Assembly: GCF_030410045.1 (NCBI RefSeq)
Contig: NZ_JAUFRA010000002.1
Coordinates: 153,866-217,865 of the forward strand
DNA length: 64,000 nt
Source: Marivivens donghaensis
Lineage (GTDB): Bacteria; Pseudomonadota; Alphaproteobacteria; Rhodobacterales; Rhodobacteraceae
Reading direction: 5' to 3'
A program made the translations under genes and the position numbers. Shown piece by piece: positions 30,842-39,586 of the stretch. Each line of letters starts with the position of its first letter. The first letter of the stretch is position 1. The notes beneath the pieces were generated by a model that saw only the letters and a list, made by a program, of their open reading frames with translations, had not been told where the DNA came from and made no database searches.

Positions 30842-31746
30842 AGCGCGTCACCGATTGAGAACAGTTCGGAGGGTTCAATGAGCAGGTCGAACGCGAGCTT
30901 CAGGCATACCAGCAACACCAGACCTGCCAACAGAATACGAAGCTGTTCGGCTTTCAGTTTCATCCCGATACGGGTGCCGAATTGAGCGCCAATTACACCG
31001 CCGATCAAGAGTAGCAGCGCGAGGACAATATCGACGGTCTGGTTGGTAATCGCGTGCATCATTGTCGTGAAAGCAGCGACGAAAATGATCTGAAAGAGCG
31101 AGGTGCCGATCACCACTTTGGTTGGCATGCCCAGCACGTAAATCATGGCAGGCACCATGATGAAACCCCCACCAACGCCCATGATCGCGGCCAGAACGCC
31201 AACCGACATGCCCACCAACAGCGGTGGAATGACCGAGATATACAGGCCAGAGACGCGGAATTTGACCTTGAATGGTAGGTTGTGAACCCAGTTGTGGCGT
31301 TTGCGTTTTGCGGGTTGTGCGTTCTTGCTGCGGCGGAGCGCACGTAGGCTCTCAACCATCATCAAGCCGCCCACGACACCAAGAAAGACGACGTAGCAAA
31401 GGTTCACGAGCAGATCGACCTGACCAAGTTCTTTCAACAGGTTGAAGACTTGGACGCCAATTGCGGATCCGATGAGGCCGCCGATCAAGAGGACCGTGCC
31501 CATCCACCAATCGACACCTTTGCGTTTGATATGCGCCATAAGCGCGGACACAGAAGAGGCTACGATTTGGTTGGCAGATGTCGCTACCGCAACAGCCGGC
31601 GGAATGCCGACAAAGAACAAGAGCGGGGTAATAAGAAAGCCACCCCCAACACCGAACATACCCGAGAGGACCCCGACAAGGCCCCCGATCCCCAAGAGGA
31701 GATAAATGTTCACCGAAATTTCGGCAATTGGCAGGTAGATCTGCAT
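30838..31746 (-). CDS. TauE/SafE family sulfite/organosulfonate exporter
   Basis: A 302-residue inner membrane protein with about eight helices and the duplicated TauE/SafE signature: LSGMFGVGGGFLITPLLFF near residue 27 and AAIMGVGGGFIMVPAMIYV near residue 195. Members move sulfite, sulfoacetate or related small anions. A basic cytoplasmic loop (RRSKNAQPAKRKRHN) separates the halves. Coupled by ATGA overlap to the TIGR02186 gene, so the two proteins are made together. Substrate not predictable. Confidence 0.9.
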   Translation of the reverse strand: MQIYLPIAEISVNIYLLLGIGGLVGVLSGMFGVGGGFLITPLLFFVGIPPAVAVATSANQIVASSVSALMAHIKRKGVDWWMGTVLLIGGLIGSAIGVQVFNLLKELGQVDLLVNLCYVVFLGVVGGLMMVESLRALRRSKNAQPAKRKRHNWVHNLPFKVKFRVSGLYISVIPPLLVGMSVGVLAAIMGVGGGFIMVPAMIYVLGMPTKVVIGTSLFQIIFVAAFTTMMHAITNQTVDIVLALLLLIGGVIGAQFGTRIGMKLKAEQLRILLAGLVLLVCLKLAFDLLIEPSELFSIGDAL

Positions 31747-31841
31747 GGCTCGTCCAGCGTTGCGCTATGCCTCACATCACCCTGATCAGCTGTTAGAGTC
31801 AAACAGTTGGGCGGCATGTCGGGGTGAAAAAACGGTAAGAT

Positions 31842-31903
31842 GGGGCGCTGCCCCCTCTGGCCTACGGCCATTCACCCCCGGGATATTTGAGGCACAAAGG
31901 CAG
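31842..31903. repeat. GC-rich intergenic repeat, copy 2
   Basis: GGGGCGCTGCCCC (31842-31854), an inner dyad TGGCCTACGGCCA, then CCCCCGGGATATTTGAGGCACAAAGGCAG (in two blocks, 31875-31903). The last block differs from copy 1 at two positions over about 29 bases. It lies 3 bases beyond the rnhA stop, again on the 3' side of a leftward gene. Confidence 0.7.
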
Positions 31904-31906
31904 AGT

Positions 31907-32359
31907 TCAGGATTTAAATGGTGCCATGCCGCGACGAGCGAGTTCGTCAGCGCGTTCATTTTCTGGGTGGCCTGCGTGGCCTTTGACCCATTCCCATGTG
32001 ACTTTGTGGCGGCGGGCGGCTTCGTCTAAACGCTTCCATAGGTCTTCGTTTTTAACAGGTTTATTGGTGGAGGTTCGCCACCCCTTTTTCTTCCAACCCC
32101 ACATCCATTCCGTGATCCCGCCTTTCACGTAAGCACTATCGGTCACGACAGTTAGGGATGACGGACGCTCAAGGGCTTCGAGCGCGTTGATGGCGGCCAA
32201 GAGCTCCATCCGATTGTTGGTTGTGTCGGCTTCACCGCCAAAGAGTTCGCGCTCTTTGATGACGGCCCCATCCGATTTCGCCTGAAGGAGAGCGCCCCAT
32301 CCGCCAGGACCGGGATTTCCAGAGCAAGCTCCGTCTGTGTAGGCAAAGAGATCAGGCAT
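31907..32359 (-). CDS. rnhA: Ribonuclease HI
   Basis: RNase HI cuts the RNA strand of RNA-DNA hybrids with Mg2+. The 150-residue protein retains the catalytic set Asp9 (YTDGACSGNPG), Glu52 (NRMELLA), Asp74 (TDSAYV), His128 and Asp138 (KGHAGHPENERAD). I start at MPDLFAY, whose ATG shares one base with the stop of the DUF3429 gene (TAATG), indicating coupling. The operon runs ispH-DUF3429-rnhA. Confidence 0.96.
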   Translation of the reverse strand: MPDLFAYTDGACSGNPGPGGWGALLQAKSDGAVIKERELFGGEADTTNNRMELLAAINALEALERPSSLTVVTDSAYVKGGITEWMWGWKKKGWRTSTNKPVKNEDLWKRLDEAARRHKVTWEWVKGHAGHPENERADELARRGMAPFKS

Positions 32360-32787
32360 TAGATTAGGAGGCTCGCAAGGCAGACAATGACGATGGTGGA
32401 GAGGAGCAAGCGAAGGCGCATCCACCACGTCGGGGTCAGGTCCCATTTCGAGAACTGAAAATCAAGCAGTAGAAGCCCGATAAAGCCCGTTATTTGATAG
32501 GTTGCCGCAGAAAACAGCGTGTCACCGCGCATGAAGAATGCCCAAAGTGCGGGGAGCACCGAGAGGGCAAAGCCCGCAGCGGCGCGTGCGCCTGTGGTCT
32601 TTGTAGCAAAGCCCCACAGCACACCAGACATGAACGAGAGGATGACCGACCCGTAGGCCAGAGTGAACATCGGTCCACCCATGCCCCAACCCGATGGCAG
32701 CCAACCGAGCGACGTTAGCGCGCCAAAGATAAAGGGGATCAGGCCCGCGAGGCCGAGAGCAAGAGGCGCGAATGGGATGCGGTTCAT
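32359..32787 (-). CDS. DUF3429 domain membrane protein
   Basis: A 142-residue inner membrane protein with about five hydrophobic segments. It shows the DUF3429 pattern PLALGLAGLIPFIFGAL near the start, LAYGSVILSFMSGVLWG in the middle and LLLLDFQFSK near the end. Function unknown. It sits between ispH and rnhA with overlapping stop/start codons on both sides (4-base overlap with ispH), so all three are translated as one unit. Confidence 0.85.
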   Translation of the reverse strand: MNRIPFAPLALGLAGLIPFIFGALTSLGWLPSGWGMGGPMFTLAYGSVILSFMSGVLWGFATKTTGARAAAGFALSVLPALWAFFMRGDTLFSAATYQITGFIGLLLLDFQFSKWDLTPTWWMRLRLLLSTIVIVCLASLLI

Positions 32788-33734
32788 GCTGGGACCCTTA
32801 GGATACGTGGAACCTTGAACTCGATGTTTTCTTCTGCGGTGATAACCTGTTCGACCGTCACGTCGTAATGGTCGCTAAAGGCATCGACGACTTCGTTGAT
32901 CAATACTTCGGGCGCAGAGGCGCCAGCGGTGATGCCGATGGTGCGAATGCCGTCGAGCGCACGCCAATCAATGTCAGACGCGCGTTGGACGAGTTGGGCA
33001 TAAGAACACCCATTCTTTGCTGCGACTTCGACCAATCGTTTCGAGTTCGATGAATTCGGTGCCCCAACAACAAGGAGAGCATCGCATTTCGGGGCGATGG
33101 CTTTGACCGCTTCTTGGCGGTTGGTTGTTGCGTAGCAAATGTCTTCTTTGTGGGGGCCGACGATCGCTGGAAAACGGGAATGCAGCGCGGCGACGATGTC
33201 TTTGGTGTCGTCAACGGACAGCGTGGTTTGCGTCACGTAGGCCAGTTTGGCTGGATCGCGCACCTCAACCGTTGCGACATCATCCACGGTTTCGACCAAG
33301 AGGACTTCGCCCTCGGGCAATTGTCCCATGGTGCCGATAGTTTCGGGGTGGCCTGCATGGCCGATCATAATCATCTGCAGGCCATCATCCGCATGGCGGG
33401 CGGCCTCAATGTGAACCTTGGACACCAGAGGGCAGGTGGCATCGACATAGACCATGTTTCGACGTTCCGCGTCGGCGGGCACGGATTTGGGGACGCCGTG
33501 GGCCGAAAAAATTACGGGTCTATCTGTCGGGCAATCGTCTAGTTCTTCGACAAAGACCGCGCCTTGATCGCGTAGGCTGTCGACCACGAATTTATTATGG
33601 ACGATCTCGTGGCGCACATAGACAGGCGCCCCCCATTTTTCGATCGCCATTTCCACGATCTTAATGGCGCGATCTACACCAGCGCAAAATCCGCGGGGTG
33701 CAGCGAGATACAGTGTCAAAGGCGATTTGGTCAT
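32784..33734 (-). CDS. ispH: 4-hydroxy-3-methylbut-2-enyl diphosphate reductase
   Basis: IspH is the last enzyme of the MEP isoprenoid pathway, reducing HMBPP to IPP and DMAPP. The 316-residue protein has the three Fe-S ligands Cys17 (RGFCAGVDRA), Cys101 (DATCPLV) and Cys200 (DICYATTNRQ), with HGV, TQTTLS and GAPNSSNS substrate loops. The preferred start is MTKSPLTLY (ATG at 33734); the frame opens 16 residues earlier. First gene of ispH-DUF3429-rnhA. Confidence 0.97.
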   Translation of the reverse strand: MTKSPLTLYLAAPRGFCAGVDRAIKIVEMAIEKWGAPVYVRHEIVHNKFVVDSLRDQGAVFVEELDDCPTDRPVIFSAHGVPKSVPADAERRNMVYVDATCPLVSKVHIEAARHADDGLQMIMIGHAGHPETIGTMGQLPEGEVLLVETVDDVATVEVRDPAKLAYVTQTTLSVDDTKDIVAALHSRFPAIVGPHKEDICYATTNRQEAVKAIAPKCDALLVVGAPNSSNSKRLVEVAAKNGCSYAQLVQRASDIDWRALDGIRTIGITAGASAPEVLINEVVDAFSDHYDVTVEQVITAEENIEFKVPRILRVPA

Positions 33735-33803
33735 AGTCAGAGAGGTAGTCGCACGGTGGGGCCCTGTCCAGCGGCGCGGCATAAGTGAATGATGAAAAAG
33801 AAA

Positions 33804-33823
33804 GGGCGGGGAAATCCCCGCCC
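33804..33823 (-). terminator. Terminator after the NYN-domain gene
   Basis: GGGCGGGG (33804-33811) and CCCCGCCC (33816-33823) form an 8-bp perfect stem with a 4-base loop; leftward the sequence continues TTTCTTTTTC. It begins four bases past the gene's stop. Confidence 0.92.
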
Positions 33824-33827
33824 AATT

Positions 33828-34397
33828 TTATTCAACGTCTGCCGATGCGGGTTGGTCATCGCGCGGTTCACGCGGAGGGCGACCAATCACGTCTCTCAAC
33901 TCATCGAGTTCGATAAAGTTGTCGGCCTGGCGGCGCAGTTCGTCCGAGATCATCGGCGGCTGGCTACGAATCGTCGATACAACAGAGACCCGCACGCCCT
34001 TGCGCTGGATGGCCTCAACCAACGGACGGAAATCGCCATCGCCCGAGAAGAGGACGATGTGATCGACGTGAGGGGCCAGTTCCATAGCATCGACAGTGAG
34101 TTCGATGTCCATGTTCCCTTTAACCTTACGGCGTCCCATGCTGTCAGTGTATTCTTTGGCGGGCTTGGTCACCATGGTGAAGCCATTGTAGTTCAGCCAA
34201 TCAACCAGCGGACGGATCGGTGAATACTCGTCGTTTTCAAGGAGAGCAGTGTAGTAAAACGCACGAAGAAGCTTACCACGGCGCATGAATTCGCTCCGCA
34301 GTAGCTTGTAGTCGATGTCAAACCCGAGCGATTTTGCGGCCGCGTATAGGTTTGATCCATCGATGAAGAGCGCCAATCGCTCGTCACGATAAAACAT
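33828..34397 (-). CDS. NYN domain (PIN-like, LabA/DUF88) protein
   Basis: A 189-residue soluble protein of the NYN nuclease-like fold. The acidic active-site positions are present: Asp13 and Asn16 in LFIDGSNLY, Asp97 in KGNMDIELTVDAM, and Asp120/Asp122 in LFSGDGDFRPLV. Members are thought to be RNA-processing ribonucleases; no substrate is known for this branch. The start MFYRDE has GAAGGA upstream. A Pro/Asp-rich tail (PPREPRDDQPASADVE) ends the protein. Divergent from folK. Confidence 0.88.
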   Translation of the reverse strand: MFYRDERLALFIDGSNLYAAAKSLGFDIDYKLLRSEFMRRGKLLRAFYYTALLENDEYSPIRPLVDWLNYNGFTMVTKPAKEYTDSMGRRKVKGNMDIELTVDAMELAPHVDHIVLFSGDGDFRPLVEAIQRKGVRVSVVSTIRSQPPMISDELRRQADNFIELDELRDVIGRPPREPRDDQPASADVE

Positions 34398-34511
34398 AAT
34401 AAATCCTTCCGAATTCGTTCCGTCTAAAGTCCGTGAGTGAAATGTATTGTGACGAAACTTACACAAACGTAGATGTTTGGCTGTCTATCGCAAGTCAGGA
34501 TACGATCACTT

Positions 34512-35075
34512 ATGCGTCGAAACGTGCTCATCGCCCTTGGTTCTAACGTAACGTCACTTTCTACGTCGCCAGACCAGCTACTCAATGAGTCGATGGGTGA
34601 AATATCCAAAAGTGTAGGCAAAATATCCTTAAGAAGTAAAAATTACCGTACGCCGTGTTTTCCAGTAGGAGCAGGCCCCGATTTTGCGAATGCGGTGATT
34701 CGGGTAGAAACCGAGCTCGATATCCAGGGTGTTCTCGAAGCACTTCATCGGATTGAGGCTGACTTTGGTCGCGTGCGGACGGTGCGGTGGGGGCAGCGGA
34801 CGCTCGACCTCGATCTGCTGGCGGCTGATGACATGGTGTGCCCTGATGAAACGACAGTGAGCCAATGGATCAACCTGCCACTCGACCGACAGATGGCTGA
34901 AGCACCCGACCAGCTATTGCTGCCACATCCTCGTCTTCAGGATCGCGCCTTTGTCTTGGTGCCGATGGCCGATATCGCGCCCGACTGGAAACACCCAATC
35001 CTCGGGAAAACCGTCCTTGAAATGCTTGAACAATTGCCTCGGGGCGAAATCGATCAAGTTGTCCCTATCTCGTGA
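34512..35075 (+). CDS. folK: 6-hydroxymethyl-7,8-dihydropterin pyrophosphokinase
   Basis: FolK transfers pyrophosphate from ATP to 6-hydroxymethyl-dihydropterin in folate synthesis. The 187-residue protein has ALGSN (8-12), FANAVIRVET, the Mg/ATP segment RVRTVRWGQRTLDLDLL (catalytic Asp99 and Asp101) and LPHPRLQDRAFVLVPMADIAP. I start at MRRNVLIALGSN; an open extension of 13 residues upstream is not family-like. Divergent from the NYN gene; rpoZ follows after 93 bases. Confidence 0.94.
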   Translation: MRRNVLIALGSNVTSLSTSPDQLLNESMGEISKSVGKISLRSKNYRTPCFPVGAGPDFANAVIRVETELDIQGVLEALHRIEADFGRVRTVRWGQRTLDLDLLAADDMVCPDETTVSQWINLPLDRQMAEAPDQLLLPHPRLQDRAFVLVPMADIAPDWKHPILGKTVLEMLEQLPRGEIDQVVPIS

Positions 35076-35168
35076 CCTAATACGTTTCGGAATCGACTTG
35101 TGTTTTGGGGGGCGACCGACTAAACGGAGGGCTTCCTAGGACCACACGACAGAGAGTGGAGTGCGCTT

Positions 35169-35522
35169 ATGGCCCGCGTAACGGTAGAAGATTGCGTTGA
35201 TAAAGTTCCTAACCGCTTTGAGCTGGTGATGCTTGCTGCACACCGTGCACGTGAAATTGCGGCTGGTTCCCCGATCACTGTTGATCGCGACAACGACAAG
35301 AACCCCGTTGTTTCGCTTCGCGAAATCGCTGACGAAACCCAGCTGGCTGACGATCTGCGTGAGCGCATGATCGAATCGCACCAGACCCAGATCGAAGTTG
35401 ACGAACCCGAAGATGACGCGATGGCGCTTCTCATGGGTGCCGAAGCTGACAAACCGTCTGACGACGACATGTCCGAAGAAAAACTCCTTCGTCAATTGAT
35501 GGAGGCGCAGGGCCAGCGTTAA
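35169..35522 (+). CDS. rpoZ: DNA-directed RNA polymerase subunit omega
   Basis: Omega supports RNA polymerase assembly by clamping the beta' subunit and contributes to a ppGpp site in some bacteria. The 117-residue protein begins MARVTVEDCVDKVPNRFELV and continues LAAHRAREI, then NPVVSLREIADET, followed by an acidic tail typical of alphaproteobacteria. GTGGAG lies upstream. It is directly followed by rel, 18 bases apart, the widely conserved rpoZ-spoT pairing. Confidence 0.97.
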   Translation: MARVTVEDCVDKVPNRFELVMLAAHRAREIAAGSPITVDRDNDKNPVVSLREIADETQLADDLRERMIESHQTQIEVDEPEDDAMALLMGAEADKPSDDDMSEEKLLRQLMEAQGQR

Positions 35523-35540
35523 TCGCGGCTCTAGTCAACT

Positions 35541-37697
35541 ATGGGGCAGGACCAGATTTCGACAGTCGAGGAACTGATCGCGCTGGTCCGCGCTTACAAC
35601 CCTAGAACTAATGAAAAACTGCTCCGTGATGCATTTGCCTTTGGCGCCGAAATGCACGAGGGGCAGTTTCGTCATTCTGGGGAACCGTATTTCACCCACC
35701 CAGTGGCCGTCGCAGGCATTCTCGCTCATCAACAGATGGACGACGCGACGATCGTGACGGCACTTTTGCACGATACGATCGAAGACACCAAAGCCAGCTT
35801 TTCTGAGGTAGAACGCCTCTTTACCCGTGAAATCGCCGAACTCGTCGATGGCGTTACAAAGCTGACCAATATTCAGCTGACTTCTACCCAGACAAAACAA
35901 GCTGAGAACTTCCGCAAGCTGTTCATGGCGATGTCGCGCGATCTGCGCGTTATCTTGGTCAAACTTGCCGACCGTCTGCACAACATGCGGACGATTAAAT
36001 CCATGCGTCCAGAAAAGCAGGCCCAAAAGGCCCGCGAGACGATGGAGATTTTCGCACCACTCGCTGGCCGTATGGGTATGCAGTGGATGCGCGAGGAACT
36101 CGAAGATCTGGCGTTCAAGGTTCTCAACCCTGATGCACGCCAATCGATCCTGCGTCGCTATGTTATGCTGGAAAAAGAATCTGGCGACGTGATCGAAAAG
36201 ATCACCACCGACATGCGGATTGAATTGGATAAGGCGGATATCAAGGCCGAGGTCTATGGCCGCGCTAAACGCCCCTATTCGATTTGGCGGAAAATGCAGG
36301 AGAAGGATCAGGGCTTTAGCCGTCTGTCCGACATCTGGGGTTTCCGTATCCTGACCGAACGTGAGTCCGACTGTTACCGTGTCCTTGGTGCGATCCACCA
36401 ACGTTGGCGCGCCGTTCCCGGACGGTTTAAGGACTACATCAGCCAACCTAAATCGAACGGCTATCGCTCGATCCACACGACGGTTTCGGGTCGTGACGGT
36501 AAGCGGGTTGAGGTTCAAATCCGCACCCGCGAAATGCACGAAGTTGCAGAGACGGGCGTCGCGGCGCACTGGTCTTACAAGAACGGTGAACGCGTCGAAA
36601 ACCGCTTTGCCGTCGATCCCGTGCGCTGGATTTCGCAGTTGTCCGAGCGTCTGGACGATGACACGGATCACGATGAGTTCCTCGAAGCTGTGAAGCTCGA
36701 GATGTATCAGGACCAAGTGTTCTGCTTCACGCCCAAGGGTGACGTTTACAAACTGCCACGCGGCGGCACGCCCATCGACTTTGCATATGCGATCCACACG
36801 CGGATCGGCGCCGCCTGCGTCGGGGCGAAGGTGGACGGTTTGCGCGTTCCGCTGTGGACTCGTCTCAAAAACGGTCAGTCGGTCGAGATCATCACTGCAG
36901 AAGGTCAAAAGCCCGAAGCAACATGGATTGATATTGCCGTCACTGGGCGGGCGAAAACGGCTATTCGTCGTGCACTCCGCGAAGAAGATCGTGAGCGATA
37001 TATCAAACTAGGCCAAGAGTTGGCTCGCGTTGCCTTTGAAAACGTTGGCAAAAAAGCGACCGAAAAGGCGCTTCGTACGGCAGCAAAGACACTCGCGCTT
37101 GAGAGCGTTGATGAACTGCTCGCTCGGTTGGGTAGTGCGGAAGTTACCTCGCGCGAGGTCGTTCGGGCGATTTATCCCGATTTGGCCGAACGCAAGGGTG
37201 ACGAGATTGAGCGCGCTAAGGCCGTCGTCGGTCTAACAGGCGACCAATCCTATACCCGCGCACAATGCTGCCAGCCCGTGCCGGGCGAACGTATTGTCGG
37301 GATCGCCTATCGTGGTCAGGGCGTCGTGATCCATACGATCGATTGTCCGTCGCTGGTGGATTTCGAGGACACGACAGAACGTTGGGTCGACTTGCACTGG
37401 CAAGACGGGCGCCACGAACCGAAACATACGGTCACGCTTGATCTCACGATCAGCAACGATGCGGGTGTTTTGGGGCGGATTTGCACGATTATTGGGGAGC
37501 AGGCCGCGAATATCTCGGACCTCAATTTCATCGATCGCAAGCCCGATTTCTACCGTTTGTTTGTGGATGTCGATCTTCGGGATATCGAACATTTGCACCG
37601 TGTCATGACCGCGCTTGAGGCCGAGAGTAACGTATCTTCGATCGCACGGCTTCGGGATCCGTCCCGAAACCGCAAGCCGTCAGAGGATCGGAAATAG
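35541..37697 (+). CDS. rel: Bifunctional (p)ppGpp synthetase/hydrolase (Rel/SpoT)
   Basis: The single long RSH enzyme, 718 residues, making and degrading the stringent-response alarmone. Domains in order are the hydrolase HD domain (about 30-170; FTHPVAVAGIL and TALLHDTIEDT), the synthetase domain (about 230-350; RLSDIWGFRILTE, RFKDYISQPKSNGYRSIHTT), TGS (about 380-440; FTPKGDVYKLPRGGTPIDFA), a helical/zinc-finger region with the pair CCQP, and ACT (about 630-700). Key residues of both active sites are present. Its TAG stop overlaps the GTG start of the DUF2062 gene. Confidence 0.96.
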   Translation: MGQDQISTVEELIALVRAYNPRTNEKLLRDAFAFGAEMHEGQFRHSGEPYFTHPVAVAGILAHQQMDDATIVTALLHDTIEDTKASFSEVERLFTREIAELVDGVTKLTNIQLTSTQTKQAENFRKLFMAMSRDLRVILVKLADRLHNMRTIKSMRPEKQAQKARETMEIFAPLAGRMGMQWMREELEDLAFKVLNPDARQSILRRYVMLEKESGDVIEKITTDMRIELDKADIKAEVYGRAKRPYSIWRKMQEKDQGFSRLSDIWGFRILTERESDCYRVLGAIHQRWRAVPGRFKDYISQPKSNGYRSIHTTVSGRDGKRVEVQIRTREMHEVAETGVAAHWSYKNGERVENRFAVDPVRWISQLSERLDDDTDHDEFLEAVKLEMYQDQVFCFTPKGDVYKLPRGGTPIDFAYAIHTRIGAACVGAKVDGLRVPLWTRLKNGQSVEIITAEGQKPEATWIDIAVTGRAKTAIRRALREEDRERYIKLGQELARVAFENVGKKATEKALRTAAKTLALESVDELLARLGSAEVTSREVVRAIYPDLAERKGDEIERAKAVVGLTGDQSYTRAQCCQPVPGERIVGIAYRGQGVVIHTIDCPSLVDFEDTTERWVDLHWQDGRHEPKHTVTLDLTISNDAGVLGRICTIIGEQAANISDLNFIDRKPDFYRLFVDVDLRDIEHLHRVMTALEAESNVSSIARLRDPSRNRKPSEDRK

Positions 37698-38317
37698 TGT
37701 TCAAGCGGCGCGATAGAAAACCACTTTGGCAGTCGCTGTGGCACTTGATTTGGCCGAAAGGTGGCTGGGTCCGCGCGTTTGAATATGTAAAGCACCGCTT
37801 GCGCCGTCTGCCCGACACCCCTGAAAAGATCGCGCGCGGCATCAGCGCAGGCGTATTTACCAGTTTCACGCCGTTCTTCGGGATGCACTTCATCATGGCG
37901 TGGCTTTTTGCGCGGACATTGCGTGGCAACGTGCCTGCCGCCTTGCTCGGGACGTTTTTCGGCAATCCGCTGACCTATGTGCCAATTGCGGTTTCGTCAC
38001 TGACGATGGGGCATTTCCTGCTTGGAACGCGTCCAGATCGCACGGTTCATGTGTCGCTCATGGGTAAGTTTAGCGGAGCGTGGAGCGATCTCTGGCACAA
38101 TTTTCTAGCGATATTCACTGACGCCAAGGCCGATTGGCATGCTCTTTCTATCTTTTTTGAGGATGTGTTTCTGCCGTTTGCGGTCGGGTCCATTATTCCT
38201 GGCCTCACCGCTGCCGTCGTCATGTATTACGTCACATTACCCGTGATTAAGGTCTATCAGAACAGCCGTCGAAAGCGTCTGAAATCCCGTCTCAAGCAAT
38301 TGAACAAAATAAGCTAA
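37697..38317 (+). CDS. DUF2062 domain membrane protein
   Basis: A 206-residue inner membrane protein. It begins at a GTG that shares one base with the rel stop (TAGTG), suggesting coupling. The DUF2062 core is visible: GISAGVFTSFTPFFGMHFIMAWLFA near residues 50-75, NVPAALLGTFFGNPLT, and a C-terminal helix pair ending in a Lys/Arg-rich tail (RRKRLKSRLKQLNK). Function unknown; it consistently follows rel in roseobacters. Confidence 0.88.
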   Translation: MFKRRDRKPLWQSLWHLIWPKGGWVRAFEYVKHRLRRLPDTPEKIARGISAGVFTSFTPFFGMHFIMAWLFARTLRGNVPAALLGTFFGNPLTYVPIAVSSLTMGHFLLGTRPDRTVHVSLMGKFSGAWSDLWHNFLAIFTDAKADWHALSIFFEDVFLPFAVGSIIPGLTAAVVMYYVTLPVIKVYQNSRRKRLKSRLKQLNKIS

Positions 38318-38385
38318 AAATCGCACTGACGGCGGTCGGAATTGTCGTTAGGGTTCGGCCAAACGGTTCGAGTCAGGAGATCCCG

Positions 38386-39132
38386 ATGAGCAAAGGTAAA
38401 CTGCGCCTTGGCGTAAACATCGATCATGTCGCAACGGTGCGTAACGCTCGAGGGGGCGCGTATCCTGATCCCGTGCGTGCCGCGCGTTTGGCCGAAGAGG
38501 CTGGTGCTGATGGGATTACAGCGCACCTGCGTGAGGATCGGCGTCATATTTCCGATGCTGACATCGAAGGGTTGATGGCCGCGCTGACAAAGCCGCTGAA
38601 CTTTGAAATGGCAGCGACCGAAGAAATGCAGCGCATCGCTTTGCGTCATAAGCCGCACGCGGTTTGCATCGTCCCTGAAAAACGTGAGGAACGCACGACC
38701 GAAGGTGGTCTTGAGGTGGCGCGTGAGGAAAACCGTCTAGCTCATTTCATTGCGCCACTGCGGGAGGCGGGATCGCGTGTGTCGATCTTTATCGCCGCAG
38801 ACCAACGTCAGATTGAAGCCGCGCACCGCATCGGTGCTGAAGTCATCGAACTGCACACAGGCGCGTATTGTGACTATCACGCCGAGGGTAAATTCGCGGA
38901 GCGCGACGACGAACTAAAACGCCTCACGGATATGGCCGCGTTTGCCGACGGCCTCGGGCTCGAAGTGCACGCTGGTCATGGTTTGACCTACGAAACGGTG
39001 CAACCTGTTGCTGCCCTTCCGCAGATCATGGAACTGAACATTGGTCACTTCCTGATCGGTGAGGCGATTTTCCTCGGGTTGGCGGATGCGATCGGTGAGA
39101 TGCGCCGCCTGATGGATGAGGCGCGCGCTTGA
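38386..39132 (+). CDS. pdxJ: Pyridoxine 5'-phosphate synthase
   Basis: PdxJ closes the pyridine ring from 3-amino-2-oxopropyl phosphate and deoxyxylulose-5-phosphate. The 248-residue (beta/alpha)8 protein has LGVNIDHVATVRNARGG (7-23), GADGITAHLREDRRHI, EVIELHTGAY and EVHAGHGLTYETV. CAGGAG six bases before the ATG supports the start. acpS follows with its TTG start overlapping the pdxJ stop, the classical pdxJ-acpS pair. Confidence 0.97.
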   Translation: MSKGKLRLGVNIDHVATVRNARGGAYPDPVRAARLAEEAGADGITAHLREDRRHISDADIEGLMAALTKPLNFEMAATEEMQRIALRHKPHAVCIVPEKREERTTEGGLEVAREENRLAHFIAPLREAGSRVSIFIAADQRQIEAAHRIGAEVIELHTGAYCDYHAEGKFAERDDELKRLTDMAAFADGLGLEVHAGHGLTYETVQPVAALPQIMELNIGHFLIGEAIFLGLADAIGEMRRLMDEARA

Positions 39133-39560
39133 TCCTTGGTATCGGCACTGATCTTGCGAACACAGAGCGTATCGCAAACACCCTTGAACGGTTTGGTGAC
39201 CGTTTTCGGAACCGTGTTTTTACGCCCGAAGAGCAGAACAAGGCCGAAAGACGCGCTGATACTGCTGGTACTTACGCAAAGCGCTGGGCTGCGAAAGAGG
39301 CCTGCTCAAAGGCGCTGGGCACGGGGCTTCGGATGGGGATTTCGTGGCGAGATATGTCCGTGTCCAACCTCGGAACGGGACAACCGATTATGCGTGTGAC
39401 GGGTTGGGCGGCAGAGCGGCTTCAGGCGATGACGCCAGAGGGTCACGAAGCCGTCATTCACGTCACTCTCACTGACGATCACCCTTGGGCACAGGCCTTT
39501 GTCGTGATCGAAGCCCGCCCGATCAGCGGGTTGACACCTCCCACGCACGGCAGCATGTAA
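39129..39560 (+). CDS. acpS: Holo-[acyl-carrier-protein] synthase
   Basis: AcpS transfers 4'-phosphopantetheine from CoA to apo-ACP. The 143-residue protein shows ILGIGTDLANTERI with the Mg ligand Asp8 and WAAKEACSKALGTG with the second Mg ligand Glu. The start is a TTG overlapping the pdxJ stop by four bases (TTGA), the only rare start in this operon, which may keep levels low. lepB follows after 26 bases with its own GGAG. Confidence 0.95.
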   Translation: MILGIGTDLANTERIANTLERFGDRFRNRVFTPEEQNKAERRADTAGTYAKRWAAKEACSKALGTGLRMGISWRDMSVSNLGTGQPIMRVTGWAAERLQAMTPEGHEAVIHVTLTDDHPWAQAFVVIEARPISGLTPPTHGSM

Positions 39561-39586
39561 CCTCAACAAACTTGCAGGAGCAGACT

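Noticed and set aside
35535..36908. 457-codon open frame antisense to rel
   Set aside because: A shadow frame created by the codon bias of rel; its product has no recognisable family pattern.
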